Shown here: positions 42,144-50,078 of the stretch, piece by piece | How positions within the stretch are numbered: the stretch's first letter is position 1 | How the letters are laid out: each line of letters starts with the position of its first letter | Source: G021776435 sp046756245 | Lineage (GTDB): Bacteria; Pseudomonadota; Alphaproteobacteria; Caulobacterales; Parvularculaceae | DNA: 50,078 nucleotides | Assembly: GCA_046756245.1 (NCBI GenBank) | Contig: JBHHVZ010000009.1 | Location: 1-50,078 of the forward strand | Direction of reading: 5' to 3' | Position numbers and translations under genes: made by a program | The notes under the pieces: generated by a model | What the model was told of the DNA's origin: nothing | The model's database searches: none | Seen by the model: the letters and a program-made list of their open reading frames with translations, nothing else

Positions 42144-42584
42144 CTAACGGGCGATTCCTCGCCTTCTGGCGGCGAGCGCCTTCAGGCTTGTCTCTTCACG
42201 GATCTGTTCGTCTTTCTTTTCGAGTTCTTTGCGCCGATTGCGGAGCGCCGCATCGAAAAGGCTTTCCCAAGCCATCTTGCGCCGCAGGGCGGCCCGGACC
42301 TCGTTTGCCTGGGCTTTGATCGGCGTTTCATAATCGGCGGCTTTGTTGCGAAGCTTCCCGGCGGTCGAATAAAGTTGATCGAGGTTGCGGCCATAGTTGG
42401 TCAGATCGGAGCCGGTCGGCGTTTCGTCATGCGCAAGCCGACTTTGTCTGGCCGTCGACTCAACCCGTTCGGCTTCGTCGTGAAGCGCGCGCCTGGCGGC
42501 GCGCAACGCGGCCAGTTCCGTCGTTTCCAGCCGCTTCTTCGTCTCCGCCGCGCTCAACAGCTTCTTGATGTGTTCAAATTTCAT
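42144..42584 (-). CDS. FliJ-like coiled-coil protein
   Basis: A 146-residue, highly charged, mostly helical protein with no membrane segment, starting 'MKFEHIKKLLSAAETKKR' and ending in a basic tail. Size and long heptad-like helices resemble FliJ, the flagellar export chaperone that forms the stalk of the FliH-FliI ATPase. The sequence identity to FliJ is not obvious to me, so it may be another flagellar coiled-coil protein. The ATG overlaps the flhB stop by 4 bp, which places it in the flagellar operon. A typical fliJ would be expected after fliI, just beyond the window edge. Confidence 0.6.
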   Translation of the reverse strand: MKFEHIKKLLSAAETKKRLETTELAALRAARRALHDEAERVESTARQSRLAHDETPTGSDLTNYGRNLDQLYSTAGKLRNKAADYETPIKAQANEVRAALRRKMAWESLFDAALRNRRKELEKKDEQIREETSLKALAARRRGIAR

Positions 42585-43678
42585 GGCGAATATTTTTCTT
42601 TCGATTTTTTCTGAATCTGGTCGGCGTAATGAATCGCCGCAGCCACAGCGGCGTAGTGCTCTTTCTTGATCTCCTTGCCAATATCGACGACAGCGTAAAT
42701 CGAGCGCGCAGTCGGCGGATCGCGCCGTATCGGCACGCCCGCCGTCGCCGCCGCTTCCCTGATGCGCGCGGCGATTTCGTCGACGCCCTTCGCCACGCAG
42801 ACGGGCGCAGCGCCCTGTTCGCGATCCCATGCGAGCGCCACAGCGTAGTGGGTGGGGTTGACGATGACCACGTCCGATTTCGGCACGTCCGACATCATGC
42901 GATTTGTCGCAAGCGTCTTGGCGCGGTCGCGCCGCGCGCCTTTCATTTCAGGATCGCCTTCGGTTTCCTTGTTTTCCTTTTTGAGTTCCTGGAACGTCAT
43001 CATCAGTTTCTTGTGATGCTGATGGCGCCGCCAGGGAAGGTCGATTGCTGCAATCCCGACCGCCGTGATCGTGATCAGGCCGATAAAGAATACGGACTCG
43101 CGCAGCATGACCGTAGGAAACGCCTTCGCCGGCAGCGCGGAAAGCGCCGGAAGCTCGACAAAGCGATCCTTAAACCCAATCAGCAGCACCGCCATGATCG
43201 CCGTCAATTTGATTGCGCTTTTGAGGAATTCGAAGAGACCGTTCGGGCCGTATTTTTGCTTGGCGTTGCTGACGATGGATATGCGCGAAAGCTTGGGCTT
43301 GATCTTGGACGGCCCCCAGGCGATCGCCTGCTGGCCGACCAGCGACAGAATCGTCGCGAGCGCCAGAAACAGGAATAAGGGCGCGGCGGCGACAACGAGT
43401 CTCGCAAAGAGATCCTGGATGGGGGCGTCAGATCCCGGCGTCGTTAGAGCAGCGCCGAAATCTTCAGGACGTTGCAGGAATAAAGCCAGCTGGGCGCTTA
43501 TATTCGTCGCGCTCCAGCCAGCGAATATGAAAAGCGCGAGAAAAAAGGCGCCGTAAGTCGCCGCCGTCGTTACTTCCGACGAGTAAGGAACGTCGCCTTT
43601 TTCACGCGACTTGCGAATTTTTTGCGGCGTCGGATCATGCGACTTGTCTTCGCCTTCGTTCTGCTGGGCGTCGCTCAT
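42581..43678 (-). CDS. flhB: Flagellar export switch protein FlhB
   Basis: A 365-residue FlhB, the membrane component that switches export from rod/hook to filament substrates. It has the N-terminal basic segment 'TPQKIRKSREKGDVPYSSEV', four membrane helices and a cytoplasmic C-terminal domain with the self-cleavage site NPTH at 274-277 in 'VIVNPTHYAVAL'. The ATG at 43678 overlaps the fliR stop (ATGA); the longer frame would run through fliR. All key residues are present. Confidence 0.96.
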   Translation of the reverse strand: MSDAQQNEGEDKSHDPTPQKIRKSREKGDVPYSSEVTTAATYGAFFLALFIFAGWSATNISAQLALFLQRPEDFGAALTTPGSDAPIQDLFARLVVAAAPLFLFLALATILSLVGQQAIAWGPSKIKPKLSRISIVSNAKQKYGPNGLFEFLKSAIKLTAIMAVLLIGFKDRFVELPALSALPAKAFPTVMLRESVFFIGLITITAVGIAAIDLPWRRHQHHKKLMMTFQELKKENKETEGDPEMKGARRDRAKTLATNRMMSDVPKSDVVIVNPTHYAVALAWDREQGAAPVCVAKGVDEIAARIREAAATAGVPIRRDPPTARSIYAVVDIGKEIKKEHYAAVAAAIHYADQIQKKSKEKYSP

Positions 43679-44463
43679 AGGGCGACTCCGGCGAGCTGGG
43701 CGATGATGGCGTCGACCATGTTGAGCCAACCCGACAGCATGACCGGCGTCGCCAGCGCCAGAAGCGCAAGCCCGCCGAGCGTAATAGCCGGCGCGCCGAC
43801 GAACGCGACCATCAGCTGCGGCATGGCGCGATTGGCGGCGCCGATCGCCAGATAATAGACGAATCCGAGCACGACGAAGGGCATGGCGAGCGTCAGACCG
43901 GCCGAAAATGCAAACGCCGTACGCGCCGCCGCCCACTCCCCGGTTTCCGAAGCGCCGGGGAAGACGCCGAACGGCATGATTTCATAAGAAAGCGCCAGCG
44001 CGCTCACCGCCTTGAAATGAAGACCCGCCGACACCGCGACCGCAATGCCGGCGAACATGAAGAGCGTCCCAATCGGCGGTTCGGGCTGTGAATTCAGGCT
44101 GGTTCCGAAAAGCTGCGACAATGACAGACTCTGCGCGGCGATGGAGCCGGCGATCTGAATTGCGAAAATCGCGACGCGAATGCTGAACCCGATAACCGCG
44201 CCGGCAAGCGCCTCAGCGGCGAACGCAAGGGTCGCTTCTATGGCCGATTGCGGCGCATGCGGCGCGGCGTCGAGAACAATGGGCGTGAGCACAAGCGCGA
44301 TCGCCAGCGCCGCCGCCAGCCGCACGCGCATCGAGACCGTCTGCTCGCTAAGCCCGGGCAGAAAAAAGACGAATGCGGAAATACGCGTGAACACGCCGGC
44401 GAAGATGGAAATCCTCTCCAGACCGATTTCGGCGTAGGGCGCTATGAGCTGGAGCAAATCCAC
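43675..44463 (-). CDS. fliR: Flagellar export gate protein FliR
   Basis: A 262-residue FliR, a core of the inner-membrane export gate with FliP and FliQ. It has about six hydrophobic segments, beginning after 'RISIFAGVFTRISAFVFFLPGLSEQ', typical of the family. The start is GTG at 44463, 12 bp after the flhA stop. fliP is not in the window. No oddities. Confidence 0.95.
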   Translation of the reverse strand: MDLLQLIAPYAEIGLERISIFAGVFTRISAFVFFLPGLSEQTVSMRVRLAAALAIALVLTPIVLDAAPHAPQSAIEATLAFAAEALAGAVIGFSIRVAIFAIQIAGSIAAQSLSLSQLFGTSLNSQPEPPIGTLFMFAGIAVAVSAGLHFKAVSALALSYEIMPFGVFPGASETGEWAAARTAFAFSAGLTLAMPFVVLGFVYYLAIGAANRAMPQLMVAFVGAPAITLGGLALLALATPVMLSGWLNMVDAIIAQLAGVAL

Positions 44464-44475
44464 GCGGCGACGCCC

Positions 44476-46554
44476 TCAAGCAACGCCGAGAATGGTCGGT
44501 CTTTCCCCCGGATCGATCTCGTCGTAGGCGATGACCGCGTTTCTGATGCCCTTGGCGCTCAAGACCGCGCTTAAGAACCGGCGCCGTTTCGTGCTCGTCA
44601 CAATGGCCGGAAACGCGCCGCGCGCGACCGCGGCCGTTACTTTTTCGCGAACGGCGGAGGCGAGCTTGTTGAAATCGGCGGGCGACAGGGAAACGTCGGC
44701 GACGCCGTTTTCCCCCTCATGCTCGTGCTCCTTAAAGAGAGTCTCCCAGTCCGGCGATAATTGAATGAGGGGGAGCTGGCCGTCGTCATCGCGCAATTTG
44801 GAGATGAACTGAAACCCAATACGCTGACGGACATATTCGGCGATCTGCTCCGGCGAGCTCAGCGCCGAGCGGCCTTCCGCAATCGCTTCCAGGACGACGG
44901 GCAGGTTGCGAACGGATATGCGCTCCTGCAGAAGCAATCGAAACACCGCCTGCACCAGATCGACGGGGGTTTTGTCGGTGATGAACTCGTCGAGGATCTT
45001 GCGGTTCGCTTCGGCCCGGGCGTTGTTCGACGTAGAGACGAACTCGTCGAGAATCCGCCTGAGCGCGCGGCGCGTCATCAACCGTCCGAAATTGGCCTTG
45101 ATGACTTCGAGAAGATGCGTCGCAGCGACTTCGGCCGGTTCGATGATCGGCAGGCCGAGCATCGCCGCTTCTTCCTGCCGGTCGGCCGAAATCCATTTCG
45201 CCGGCGCGCCGTAGACCGGCTCCTTTACGTCCTTGCCGCTAATATTCAGCGGGGCATCGTCGCGCAACAGCACCAGAACTCCGTCGGGATCGAGGAATCC
45301 GCGCGCGACTTCAACGCCGTGAACCCGGATGGCGTATTCGTGGTCCTTGAACCCGGCGTTGTCGGTCAGGCGGATGGCGGGAACGATGAAGCCGAACTCG
45401 GCGGCCACATGTTTTCGAATTTTCGATATCCGGGCGTCGAGGCCGGTTTCGGATTCCATAGCGATCGGCACCAGATCAGGCGCGAACTCCACGTGGATTT
45501 CATCGATGTCCAGAACGTCGCCGAGCGACTGCTCAGCGGGTTCTTCGGCTTCTTTCGGTTTGATTTCTTTCGCCGCGTTTCTTTTTTCCCGTTGCCGGAA
45601 GGCGTAAGCGGCGAATCCGCCGAGCGCCAGCGCGCCCGTCATAAACGGCACAAACGGAAGCCCCGGCAAGAGCGCGAAAACGGCGAGCATGGCGCCGACG
45701 GTCGCGAGCGCAGCCGGGTGATCGCCGAGTTGCACCAGAAGCGCGCGGTCGGTCGGACCCATCGCCCCGCCTTTGGAAAGCAGAAGCGCCGCGGCGATCG
45801 AAATAATGACCGCCGGAATTTGCGAAACCAGGCCATCGCCGACGGTGAGAATGGAATAGGTCTCGATCGCCTCGCTGAAAGACAGGTTATAACCGCCAAT
45901 CCCGATCGCAAGGCCGACAACGAGATTGAGCAGGGTTATCAAAAGCCCCGCGATCGCATCGCCCTTGACGAATTTCGAGGCGCCGTCGAGGGAGCCGAAA
46001 AAGGTGGTTTCCTCCTGCTCCAGCTTCCGGCGATTTTTGGCTTCCTCATGGCTGATGGCGCCGGCGGCGATATCCGAATCGATTGCAAGCTGTTTGCCCG
46101 GCATGCCGTCGAGCGCGAAACGCGCGCCGACTTCCGCCATCCTCCCTGCGCCCTTGGTGATCACCATGAAGTTGACGATCAAGAGCACCGTAAACACTAC
46201 AAGCCCGAGAAAGATGTTGCCGCCCATGATGAACATGGCGAAGCCGTGAATAACGTTGCCTGCCGCGTCCGGTCCTGTGTGCCCCTCTCCGATAATGAGC
46301 TTTGTTGACGATACGTTGAGCGACAGCCGCAACAAGAGGGAGGCGAGCAGAACCGTCGGAAAGGATGAAAAATCGAGCGGCCGCTCGATAAACAGCGTGA
46401 TTGTGAAAATCAGAATGGCGAACGCAAAGGATGCGGTGAGGCCCACATCGAGAATCCACGCAGGCGTCGGCAGAACCATCATGATAATGATCGCCATTAG
46501 CGCGATGGCGAGCAGAACGGTAGGCTGATAAAAGGATTTGAGCCTAGTTTGCAC
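44476..46554 (-). CDS. flhA: Flagellar export gate protein FlhA
   Basis: A 692-residue FlhA: about eight N-terminal membrane helices followed by a large cytoplasmic domain that docks export substrates. The conserved FHIPEP-type cytoplasmic loop is visible as 'GARFALDGMPGKQLAIDSDI' followed by 'EEAKNRR'. The start is GTG (46554), 11 bp inside the end of the lytic transglycosylase gene. It lies between that gene and fliR in a continuous export-apparatus operon. Confidence 0.96.
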   Translation of the reverse strand: MQTRLKSFYQPTVLLAIALMAIIIMMVLPTPAWILDVGLTASFAFAILIFTITLFIERPLDFSSFPTVLLASLLLRLSLNVSSTKLIIGEGHTGPDAAGNVIHGFAMFIMGGNIFLGLVVFTVLLIVNFMVITKGAGRMAEVGARFALDGMPGKQLAIDSDIAAGAISHEEAKNRRKLEQEETTFFGSLDGASKFVKGDAIAGLLITLLNLVVGLAIGIGGYNLSFSEAIETYSILTVGDGLVSQIPAVIISIAAALLLSKGGAMGPTDRALLVQLGDHPAALATVGAMLAVFALLPGLPFVPFMTGALALGGFAAYAFRQREKRNAAKEIKPKEAEEPAEQSLGDVLDIDEIHVEFAPDLVPIAMESETGLDARISKIRKHVAAEFGFIVPAIRLTDNAGFKDHEYAIRVHGVEVARGFLDPDGVLVLLRDDAPLNISGKDVKEPVYGAPAKWISADRQEEAAMLGLPIIEPAEVAATHLLEVIKANFGRLMTRRALRRILDEFVSTSNNARAEANRKILDEFITDKTPVDLVQAVFRLLLQERISVRNLPVVLEAIAEGRSALSSPEQIAEYVRQRIGFQFISKLRDDDGQLPLIQLSPDWETLFKEHEHEGENGVADVSLSPADFNKLASAVREKVTAAVARGAFPAIVTSTKRRRFLSAVLSAKGIRNAVIAYDEIDPGERPTILGVA

Positions 46555-47236
46555 GGTCGCCCTCTCCCGGAATCAGCGGGGACAGCGCCGTCTTGTCGAT
46601 GATGGCTTTACGCCCGCCTGCGTTCAGCAGCGGGGCGCCAGCTTGAAACAGGGAAAGCGCAACGCCGCCGGCGCCGGCGGGCGCAGCCAACAGATTAAAC
46701 TCTGCATCGCCGCCGGATTCCGTAAAGGCCGTCATGACTTTCTCGGCGTAGCGGTCCGCCTTTTCCGGCGTGCGGGAATGGTAAGTTTTGACCGCCGAAC
46801 GCCAATCGCCCTGTTCGTTTTTCAAGGCTTTCAGGAACGATGCGGCATAATCCGCAGAAGCGTTCGGGCCGAACATCGCCGCGTCGTTTTCGAACGCGGC
46901 GCCGTGCCATTTGGCGTTGATCTGGAAACACCCGATATCGATGGATTCGGAGCCGCGTATTCTACTCTCGGCGACAAAGGCTTCGGCGACCCGGCGCGTC
47001 TTAAACCAGCGGCCCTCGCCGTCGATATTGACCGTCCAGGGCCAGGCCTTCATTTCGCCGGCGTCTGCGAAATTCGTTTCGACCCGAGCAATCGCTTGCA
47101 GCAAACCGTCCGGCAGCCGGTGTTTTTGTTCCGCCCGGCGCGCAGCGGCGTCGCATGCGCCCTCGTCGCCCGCTTCGGCGGCGGAAGCCGGCGCGCAACC
47201 AATCATGGAAAGGAAAATCAACACCCGCATTTTCAT
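46544..47236 (-). CDS. Exported lytic transglycosylase of the flagellar operon
   Basis: A 230-residue periplasmic protein with a signal peptide ('MKMRVLIFLSMIGCAPASAA') and an SLT-type lysozyme-like domain: the catalytic Glu in 'AIARVETNF', then 'PWTVNIDGEG', 'SIDIGCFQINAKWHG' and a C-terminal 'AVKTYHS'. It would open peptidoglycan for rod passage, a role played by FlgJ in enterobacteria and SltF in rhodobacters. It lies 3 bp from the fliQ stop and overlaps flhA by 11 bp. The last 60 residues are Ala/Gly-rich and could contact flagellar partners. Confidence 0.88.
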   Translation of the reverse strand: MKMRVLIFLSMIGCAPASAAEAGDEGACDAAARRAEQKHRLPDGLLQAIARVETNFADAGEMKAWPWTVNIDGEGRWFKTRRVAEAFVAESRIRGSESIDIGCFQINAKWHGAAFENDAAMFGPNASADYAASFLKALKNEQGDWRSAVKTYHSRTPEKADRYAEKVMTAFTESGGDAEFNLLAAPAGAGGVALSLFQAGAPLLNAGGRKAIIDKTALSPLIPGEGDRAN

Positions 47237-47239
47237 GCG

Positions 47240-47506
47240 TCAGGCCCCGCTAATGATCGTCAACACCTGATCGTTGAAGAGAGAAAGCATGAGCCGCGAC
47301 GCAAACCCGGCGCATAAGACAAACGCCAGCAACATGGCGATAAGTTTCGGAACGAAAGTGAGCGTCAGTTCCTGAACGGACGTTAGCGCCTGGAGCAAAC
47401 CAATGACGACGCCGACAACAAGCGCCGTAAGAAGCATGGGAGAGGCGATCCAGACGCCGGCCCAGAGAAATTCGCGAAGCACGCTGAGGATTTCGGTTTC
47501 GGACAT
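47240..47506 (-). CDS. fliQ: Flagellar export gate protein FliQ
   Basis: An 88-residue FliQ with two membrane helices ('LLTALVVGVVIGLLQALTSVQE' region and 'KLIAMLLAFVLCAGF'), part of the FliPQR export gate. The ATG at 47506 gives the normal family length; an in-frame GTG lies 9 bp upstream. It is followed at 3 bp by the lytic transglycosylase gene. Confidence 0.93.
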   Translation of the reverse strand: MSETEILSVLREFLWAGVWIASPMLLTALVVGVVIGLLQALTSVQELTLTFVPKLIAMLLAFVLCAGFASRLMLSLFNDQVLTIISGA

Positions 47507-47530
47507 TCTGCCCACCGCTATTTAACGCCG

Positions 47531-47839
47531 TTAAATCGGCATGCGCATTAATTCTTGATAAGCTTCGACGACGCGATTGCGGATCGTTACAGCAGTTTCG
47601 ACAGCGAGCTCGGCCGACGCCATCGCTTCGACAACCGAATGCGGATCGGCCTTGCCGACCATGAACGCCGCCGCCGTACTTTCGCTCTTCGCGATTGCGT
47701 CGGTCATTTCCTTGACGATTTTTCCCGGCTGGAACTTTTCGTTCGAGCCGGAATCAGGAAGCGGTTTTCCGGCGTCGGAATGCAGCGCTTTCTTGGCGGC
47801 GCCGTAAGCTGACGCGGCGCTAAATGCGTTGATGTTCAT
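47531..47839 (-). CDS. fliE: Flagellar hook-basal body protein FliE
   Basis: A 102-residue FliE, the adaptor joining the MS ring to the proximal rod. The C-terminal 'DPHSVVEAMASAELAVETAVTIRNRVVEAYQELMRMPI' pattern is typical, seen for example in 'DPHSVVEAM' and 'AYQELMRMPI'. It lies 8 bp after the flgC stop in the usual flgB-flgC-fliE order. Confidence 0.95.
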   Translation of the reverse strand: MNINAFSAASAYGAAKKALHSDAGKPLPDSGSNEKFQPGKIVKEMTDAIAKSESTAAAFMVGKADPHSVVEAMASAELAVETAVTIRNRVVEAYQELMRMPI

Positions 47840-47847
47840 GTGAAATC

Positions 47848-48243
47848 CTAGCGTTTAAGCAGGTCGAGAAGGCTCGAATACATCTGGCGGGCTTGCTGGA
47901 ACGTCGCGAGATTGGCTTCGTAGGATCGGCTCGCTTCGCGCCCGTCCGCCATCTCGGTCATGAGATTGACGTTGGAAAGCTCGATATAACCCGCCTCATC
48001 CGCCATCGGATGGGCGGGATCGTATTTTTCTTCCAACGGCGAATTGTCGAGCGAAAGACGCATGACGGCGACGCGGTTCATGCCGGCTTCCGCATCGAAG
48101 ACATTTCCGAACGAAATTGTCTTGCGATGGTAACCAGGCGTATCGGCGTTTGCGACATTCTCGGTGACGATGCGTATGCGAAAGCCTTGCGCGCTCATGC
48201 CGCCGGCCGCCGCATTCATGGATTTAACAAACGGATTCAACAC
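47848..48243 (-). CDS. flgC: Flagellar proximal rod protein FlgC
   Basis: A 131-residue FlgC with the rod-protein N-terminal motif 'ENVANADTPGYHRK' and the C-terminal heptad region 'SYEANLATFQQARQMYSSLLDLL'-like pattern ending 'SLLDLLKR'. The start is taken as GTG 48243; an adjacent TTG has better spacing from GGGAGG. It lies 18 bp after flgB. Confidence 0.94.
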   Translation of the reverse strand: MLNPFVKSMNAAAGGMSAQGFRIRIVTENVANADTPGYHRKTISFGNVFDAEAGMNRVAVMRLSLDNSPLEEKYDPAHPMADEAGYIELSNVNLMTEMADGREASRSYEANLATFQQARQMYSSLLDLLKR

Positions 48244-48261
48244 GCCCCTCCCTTTTTATCG

Positions 48262-48639
48262 TTATGCGTCTCGCCCGAGGCTGAGACGCAATATGTCGAG
48301 CGTTTTTCTGTAGACGGTCATCGCCGCGTCATGATCGCCTTGCGCTTCGACGCTGCGGATCATCTGATCTTCCAGCGACACGGTGTTTCCATTCGGCGAT
48401 TTCAACCCCGGCGTATTGACCGCGAAGCTGCGCCATTCGGGAATTTCGAATTCGTCCGCGCCTTCTGCGCGCGCAGCTGACGCCGCTTTTGAATAGGTTT
48501 GCGAAAACGGCTCGAGATCTTTTGCTTTGAAGCCAGGCGTATCGGCGTTCGCAATGTTCTCGGAAATAAGCTCATGACGTTTCGCCGCGTGCTGCGCCTT
48601 GGCGGAGGCGAGATTCAGAAGTTTCACATCGGAGAACAT
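48262..48639 (-). CDS. flgB: Flagellar proximal rod protein FlgB
   Basis: A 125-residue FlgB with 'ELISENIANADTPGFKAKDL' of rod proteins, shown here by 'ENIANADTPGF'. AGGAAG precedes the ATG. It is the first gene of the minus-strand flagellar operon and diverges from fliI across 88 bp. That gap is AT-rich, with a repeated TGTCGA at 48671 and 48680, but no confident promoter or CtrA box could be assigned. Confidence 0.94.
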   Translation of the reverse strand: MFSDVKLLNLASAKAQHAAKRHELISENIANADTPGFKAKDLEPFSQTYSKAASAARAEGADEFEIPEWRSFAVNTPGLKSPNGNTVSLEDQMIRSVEAQGDHDAAMTVYRKTLDILRLSLGRDA

Positions 48640-48727
48640 TTTGCGACTTCCTGTTAAGGTTTATGGTTTATGTCGATAATGTCGAAAGTTGAAAATAACC
48701 TTAATGCAATGAAGAGGGAGCGCTCTA

Positions 48728-50074
48728 TTGTCGGCACAGATATTCGATATTGCTCAAGACGTCGCGGCCGACATCGACATCGGACGCGTCTGGGGCAGCG
48801 TCAGCGCCGTGGACGGCGGCATGATCCGAGTGAGCGGACTTAGCGGCCTCGCACGCATCGGCGACAGAATTAATATTGTCGGTTCCGAAAACGCCGGCGG
48901 CGAAATTATTGCGATTGAAGACGCAAACGTCCTGGCGATGCCGACTTCGCCGCTTGACGGAATTTCGGTCGGCGCGCGCGCCTATATCCGCCCCGACGAG
49001 GGCGCGCGGCCGAGCAATGCATGGCTTGGCAAGGTGCTTAATGCTTTCGGCGAAGCCTTTGACGGTTCGCCGGCGGCTAAGGGCGTGCGCATCATGCCGC
49101 TATCGCCACAACCGCTTCCGGCGAGCGAACGCCGTGCATTGGGCGCACGCGTCAATTCCGGGCTTGCGCCGTTCGACACGTTTCTGCCGCTGTGTCGCGG
49201 TCAGCGCATCGGCCTGTTCGCAGGCTCCGGCGTCGGGAAGTCGACACTGATCGCCGATCTCGCCAAAGGCGTCGAAGCCGATGTGGTCGTCATCGCGCTC
49301 ATCGGCGAGCGCAGCCGTGAAATCCGCGAGTTCGCCGAACAGATGCGCGCCGTGGGCTGCCACGCGCGTTCGGTCATCATTGTGTCGACCTGCAACGACC
49401 CGGCGCCGTCAAAACGACGCGCAGCGCTTCTCGCCATGACGACCGCCGAGTTTTTCCGCGATCAGGGACTTCATGTTTTACTGTTGTTCGATTCGATTAC
49501 GCGTTTCGCCGACGCGCATCGTGAAATCGGACTGACGGCGGGAGAAACGCCCTCTTTGCGGGCCTATCCGCCCTCGACCGCGCGCACGGTTGCGGCGCTT
49601 GCAGAGCGCGCCGGGCCGGGCCTCGGCGCCGCCGGCGACATCACCGCCATTTTCACCGTGCTTGTCGCCGGCTCGGACATGGACGAGCCGGTCGCCGACA
49701 TGGTGCGCAGCATTCTCGACGGGCATGTGGTCCTCGACAGGGGCATCGCCGAACGCGGGCGTTTTCCCGCCATCGATATCCGGCGCAGCGTTTCGCGTTC
49801 GCTGCCGATGGCCGCTTCGGAAGAGGAGAACCGACTGTTGTCGGTCGGGCGCTCGCTCATCGCCGCCTTTGAAGAGGCCGCTACGATGATTCAGACGGGC
49901 CTTTACGCTGCGGGATCCGATCCGGTCATCGACCGGGCGATTTCGCTCTGGCCCAAGCTCGACAGCTTTGTGAGCGAAAAGTCGAATTCGTGCAAAGAAA
50001 GCTTCGAGCGCCTGTCGACGATTCTAAAATCGGCGGACAGCCCTTCGACGGGCGCTACAGCGAAGGAAGACTAA
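48728..50074 (+). CDS. fliI: Flagellum-specific ATPase FliI
   Basis: A 448-residue F1-beta-like ATPase that energises flagellar export. Walker A is 'GLFAGSGVGKSTL', Walker B is 'LHVLLLFDSITRFADAHRE' (core 'LLLFDSITR'), and 'GLTAGETPSLRAYPPS' is the usual FliI block. The start is TTG at 48728 with GAGGGAG 7 nt upstream; the only nearby in-frame ATG (48704) meets a stop two codons later. The natural stop lies 4 bp before the window end. It diverges from flgB, separate from the other export genes. Confidence 0.96.
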   Translation: MSAQIFDIAQDVAADIDIGRVWGSVSAVDGGMIRVSGLSGLARIGDRINIVGSENAGGEIIAIEDANVLAMPTSPLDGISVGARAYIRPDEGARPSNAWLGKVLNAFGEAFDGSPAAKGVRIMPLSPQPLPASERRALGARVNSGLAPFDTFLPLCRGQRIGLFAGSGVGKSTLIADLAKGVEADVVVIALIGERSREIREFAEQMRAVGCHARSVIIVSTCNDPAPSKRRAALLAMTTAEFFRDQGLHVLLLFDSITRFADAHREIGLTAGETPSLRAYPPSTARTVAALAERAGPGLGAAGDITAIFTVLVAGSDMDEPVADMVRSILDGHVVLDRGIAERGRFPAIDIRRSVSRSLPMAASEEENRLLSVGRSLIAAFEEAATMIQTGLYAAGSDPVIDRAISLWPKLDSFVSEKSNSCKESFERLSTILKSADSPSTGATAKED

Positions 50075-50078
50075 TACC

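Noticed and set aside
44761..46308. Plus-strand open frame of 515 codons
   Set aside because: Antisense to flhA; composition rich in Arg/Asp/Glu and no family motif.
48640..48727. Possible CtrA boxes (TTAA-like halves) between flgB and fliI
   Set aside because: No pair matches TTAA-N7-TTAA; the best pairs have the wrong spacing or mismatched halves.

Overview
The window is a GC-rich stretch of an alphaproteobacterial chromosome. Gene content and operon style (fds-type formate dehydrogenase, PuuD-type urate oxidase, BcsS next to BcsA, many ATGA/GTGA start-stop overlaps, dispersed 'CCGAAAA...TTTTCGG' palindromes) suggest the Caulobacterales/Hyphomonadales/Parvularculales neighbourhood; this placement is inference. 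No tRNA, rRNA, CRISPR array, transposase or prophage gene was seen. No recognisable transcription-factor gene lies anywhere in the window, so the regulators of these operons are encoded elsewhere.

1-3.7 kb: the end of a NAD-linked molybdenum formate dehydrogenase operon (fdsA 3' end, fdhD, fdsD), a cluster of five palindromic elements, mobA for bis-MGD cofactor synthesis on the other strand, and a hemerythrin-like protein. 3.7-6.7 kb: a GH13 alpha-glucosidase diverging from an MFS transporter, with a palindrome resembling a LacI-family operator between them.

6.8-23.3 kb: a nearly complete purine salvage and degradation island. It encodes purine nucleoside phosphorylase, a TonB-dependent receptor (possible purine/nucleoside uptake), adenosine deaminase, a PhyH-type 2-oxoglutarate dioxygenase of unknown role, guanine deaminase, ureidoglycolate lyase, the membrane cytochrome-c urate oxidase PuuD, XdhC, XdhB, XdhA, HIU hydrolase, allantoinase PuuE, OHCU decarboxylase and allantoicase. 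Together they can take adenosine, inosine and guanine through xanthine and urate to glyoxylate and urea. Urease and an inner-membrane permease are not in the window. A UDP-glucuronate 4-epimerase-like gene follows the last purine gene by 5 bp.

24.3-29.5 kb: divergent selD and mnmH (selenophosphate and tRNA 2-selenouridine), then a cellulose synthase unit (bcsA, bcsS) in which both genes carry an in-frame TAG and bcsS also has a frameshift. 29.7-31.4 kb: a DOMON-like protein translationally coupled to a NamZ/DUF1343 family protein without a signal peptide.

31.6-36.9 kb: a compact four-gene minus-strand cassette of exported or membrane-anchored proteins. It holds an anchored unknown protein, a small secreted unknown, a secreted HExxHxxGxxD zincin with a TPGx repeat linker, and a secreted subtilisin-like protease. 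I do not recognise this as a described system, and it is the best candidate for novelty here.

37.2-42 kb: an FGGY kinase, a GlpD-type glycerol-3-phosphate dehydrogenase and an alkyl-DHAP-synthase-like flavoprotein, all overlapping by 4 bp. 42.1-50.1 kb: a flagellar basal-body/export operon (flgB, flgC, fliE, fliQ, a lytic transglycosylase, flhA, fliR, flhB and a FliJ-like coiled-coil protein) diverging from fliI.
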